Source: CAHJWO01 sp964245885 (lineage in GTDB: Bacteria; Verrucomicrobiota; Verrucomicrobiia; Chthoniobacterales; SZAS-18). Taken from it: DNA of 40,179 nucleotides. The stretch lies in contig CAXTOX010000023.1 of the NCBI GenBank assembly GCA_964245885.1, forward strand, positions 1 to 40,179, read 5' to 3'. Positions 39,311 to 40,179 of this stretch are shown piece after piece; the stretch's first letter is position 1, and each line of letters begins with the position of its first letter. The position numbers and the translations under genes are program-made. The notes beneath the pieces were generated by a model. The model made no database searches and was not told the DNA's origin. It saw nothing but the letters and a program-made list of their open reading frames with translations.

Positions 39311-39742
39311 TCAACGGCTTTCGGCAGCTTCGACCTTCTCGCCGAGGTACACCAACGGGGGAGTGTCGCCGAACGAGGCTCCTGGAAGCTTCGGCTTGAT
39401 TCGGATAAATTCCGATCCGCTGCCGCTGACCGTCAACTGCCAGTCGCCGCTGTTGATGTGCCGGTTGCCGTCGTTGATGACCGGCTCTGGCAAGTGCTTG
39501 AGGGTAAACAGCGTGCCGTGCGGCGTCTTGAACACACCCGGCCCCGCAAGCACCAGTCCAGAACGGAGGATTTTGTCGAGTGGCCTGGTTTTCACTTGGT
39601 ACTCGATGCTGACGCGCCCTTTGTCCCCTCCGATATCCAACGAGATGGACCCAAAACGATCATACCAGAAGGCATATTGCTCCGCTCGCAACGCAGGCGT
39701 TGCGAGAAGAACGAGCGTCAGAAGGAGGAAACACGTTTTCAT
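39311..39742 (-). CDS. Small secreted protein of unknown function
   Basis: 143 residues. A clear signal peptide (MKTCFLLLTLVLLATPALRA) is followed by a beta-rich mature part: EQYAFWYDRFGSISLDIGGD, then VSIEYQVKTRPLDKILRSGL, LFTLKHLPEPVINDG and WQLTVSGSGSEFIRIKPKLP. No family is recognised. It lies between ureG and ureD on the same strand, with a 14-bp gap to ureG and 36 bp to ureD, so it should be cotranscribed with them. It is not a known urease gene. Confidence 0.7.
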   Translation of the reverse strand: MKTCFLLLTLVLLATPALRAEQYAFWYDRFGSISLDIGGDKGRVSIEYQVKTRPLDKILRSGLVLAGPGVFKTPHGTLFTLKHLPEPVINDGNRHINSGDWQLTVSGSGSEFIRIKPKLPGASFGDTPPLVYLGEKVEAAESR

Positions 39743-39756
39743 AGGATGGATGGAGA

Positions 39757-40179
39757 TTAAACCCCGAACAGATACTCCCGCCGCAGCCAGCCGACCACGT
39801 CTTCCAGCCCGCGCCCGCTCTTGAGGTCGCAGAACAAGAACGGCCGCCCCTCGCCGCGCATGAGTTTCGCGTCGCGCTCCATCACGCCCAGGTCCGCGCC
39901 GACGTGCGGGGCCAACTCGATCTTGTTGATGACCAGCAGATCGCTGTACCGGATCGCCGGGCCGCCTTTGCGTGGGATTTTGTCGCCCTGCGCCACGTCG
40001 ATCACGTAGATGAACGCGTCCGCCAACTCGGGCGAGAACGTCGCCGAGAGGTTGTCGCCGCCGCTCTCGATGAGGATGACCTGGAGCCGGTCCGCGCCGT
40101 GGCGGCGTTCCAACTCGGCGACCGCGCCCATGTTCATGCTCGTGTCGTCGCGGATGGCGGTGTGCGGGCAGCCGCCGGT
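39757..40179 (-). CDS. ureG: Urease accessory GTPase UreG, 5' truncated by the window
   Basis: The visible frame is open to the last base. At the window edge it reads TGGCPHTAIRDDTSMNMGAV, which contains the C-P-H metal-binding motif of UreG, so the gene continues to the right and the Met at 40137 is internal. It goes on with LIESGGDNLSATFSPELADA (the switch/G3 region), FIYVIDVAQGDKIPRKGGPA, LLVINKIELAPHVGADLGVM (G4 is N-K-I-E in place of the usual N-K-T/x-D) and a normal C-terminus. UreG hydrolyses GTP while handing Ni to the urease active site. ureA and ureB may lie beyond the edge. Confidence 0.95.
   Translation of the reverse strand, partial: TGGCPHTAIRDDTSMNMGAVAELERRHGADRLQVILIESGGDNLSATFSPELADAFIYVIDVAQGDKIPRKGGPAIRYSDLLVINKIELAPHVGADLGVMERDAKLMRGEGRPFLFCDLKSGRGLEDVVGWLRREYLFGV

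Noticed and set aside
1..40179. tRNA, rRNA or insertion-sequence transposase genes
   Set aside because: I looked for T-loop-like GGTTCGAATCC patterns, rRNA segments and DDE or HUH transposase motifs and saw none.

Overview
The window is a high-GC stretch of bacterial chromosome. Long antisense shadow ORFs are common and Shine-Dalgarno sequences are weak or absent before most starts. Two intact proteins with exosortase sorting tails (VPEP plus a hydrophobic helix and an Arg-rich end), a fused SecDF with YajC, a family-B DNA polymerase and a MoxR/DUF58/DUF4350/DUF4129/SpoIIM/RDD cluster together suggest Verrucomicrobiota, with Planctomycetota or a relative as the alternative. This is inference from gene content; there is no rRNA or tRNA in the window. 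A 10-N scaffold gap at 30108-30117 shows this is a draft assembly.

Layout. 1-516: tail of a START/SRPBCC protein. 753-17580: a mainly minus-strand membrane/ATPase cluster running from a rhomboid-like protein and an RDD protein, through four small zinc-binding or membrane proteins, DUF4129 and DUF4350, to the MoxR AAA+ ATPase, DUF58 and SpoIIM. Two plus-strand blocks interrupt it: glutathione peroxidase with DUF1810 (1905-2903), and a PEP-CTERM protein with a large secreted S8/S53-like protease (4888-8841). 17732-20011: DNA polymerase B. 20054-23434: a defence/accessory island of lower apparent GC. It holds a DNA methyltransferase, a divergent HTH-restriction endonuclease fusion broken or switched by a nine-G tract, a truncated copy of the neighbouring histidine kinase, and a two-gene nucleotidyltransferase module. 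23435-27391: the intact kinase, a lipoprotein and two glycosyltransferase-like genes. 27611-40179: a dispersed urease locus (ureC, ureE and ureF on plus; ureG and ureD on minus) mixed with an AbrB/PIN toxin-antitoxin pair, yajC-secDF, an FAD reductase and a PEP-CTERM lectin-like protein.

The most unusual feature is a set of inverted arrays of 7-8 bp tandem repeats in the intergenic spaces (1783-1904, 11816-11930, 12739-12890, 16281-16570, 24616-24768, 27421-27555, 31816-31930, partly 10004-10404). Their arms abut or enclose start codons. In three cases they run into coding sequence: one arm encodes the hydrophobic core of a lipoprotein signal peptide, another that of the DUF4129 signal peptide, and a third supplies the start codon and N-terminus of UreF. 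Separate REP-like palindromes (589-702, 26173-26307) sit between convergent genes; one supplies a stop codon. The heptad arrays resemble in form the heptanucleotide STRRs known from cyanobacteria, but I recognise no named family here.

How the genes work together. The MoxR/DUF58/DUF4129/RDD set probably forms a membrane-associated chaperone or stress system. The urease genes encode the catalytic subunit and all four common accessory proteins (D, E, F, G), while ureA and ureB are not in the window. The exosortase substrates imply an exosortase elsewhere in the genome.
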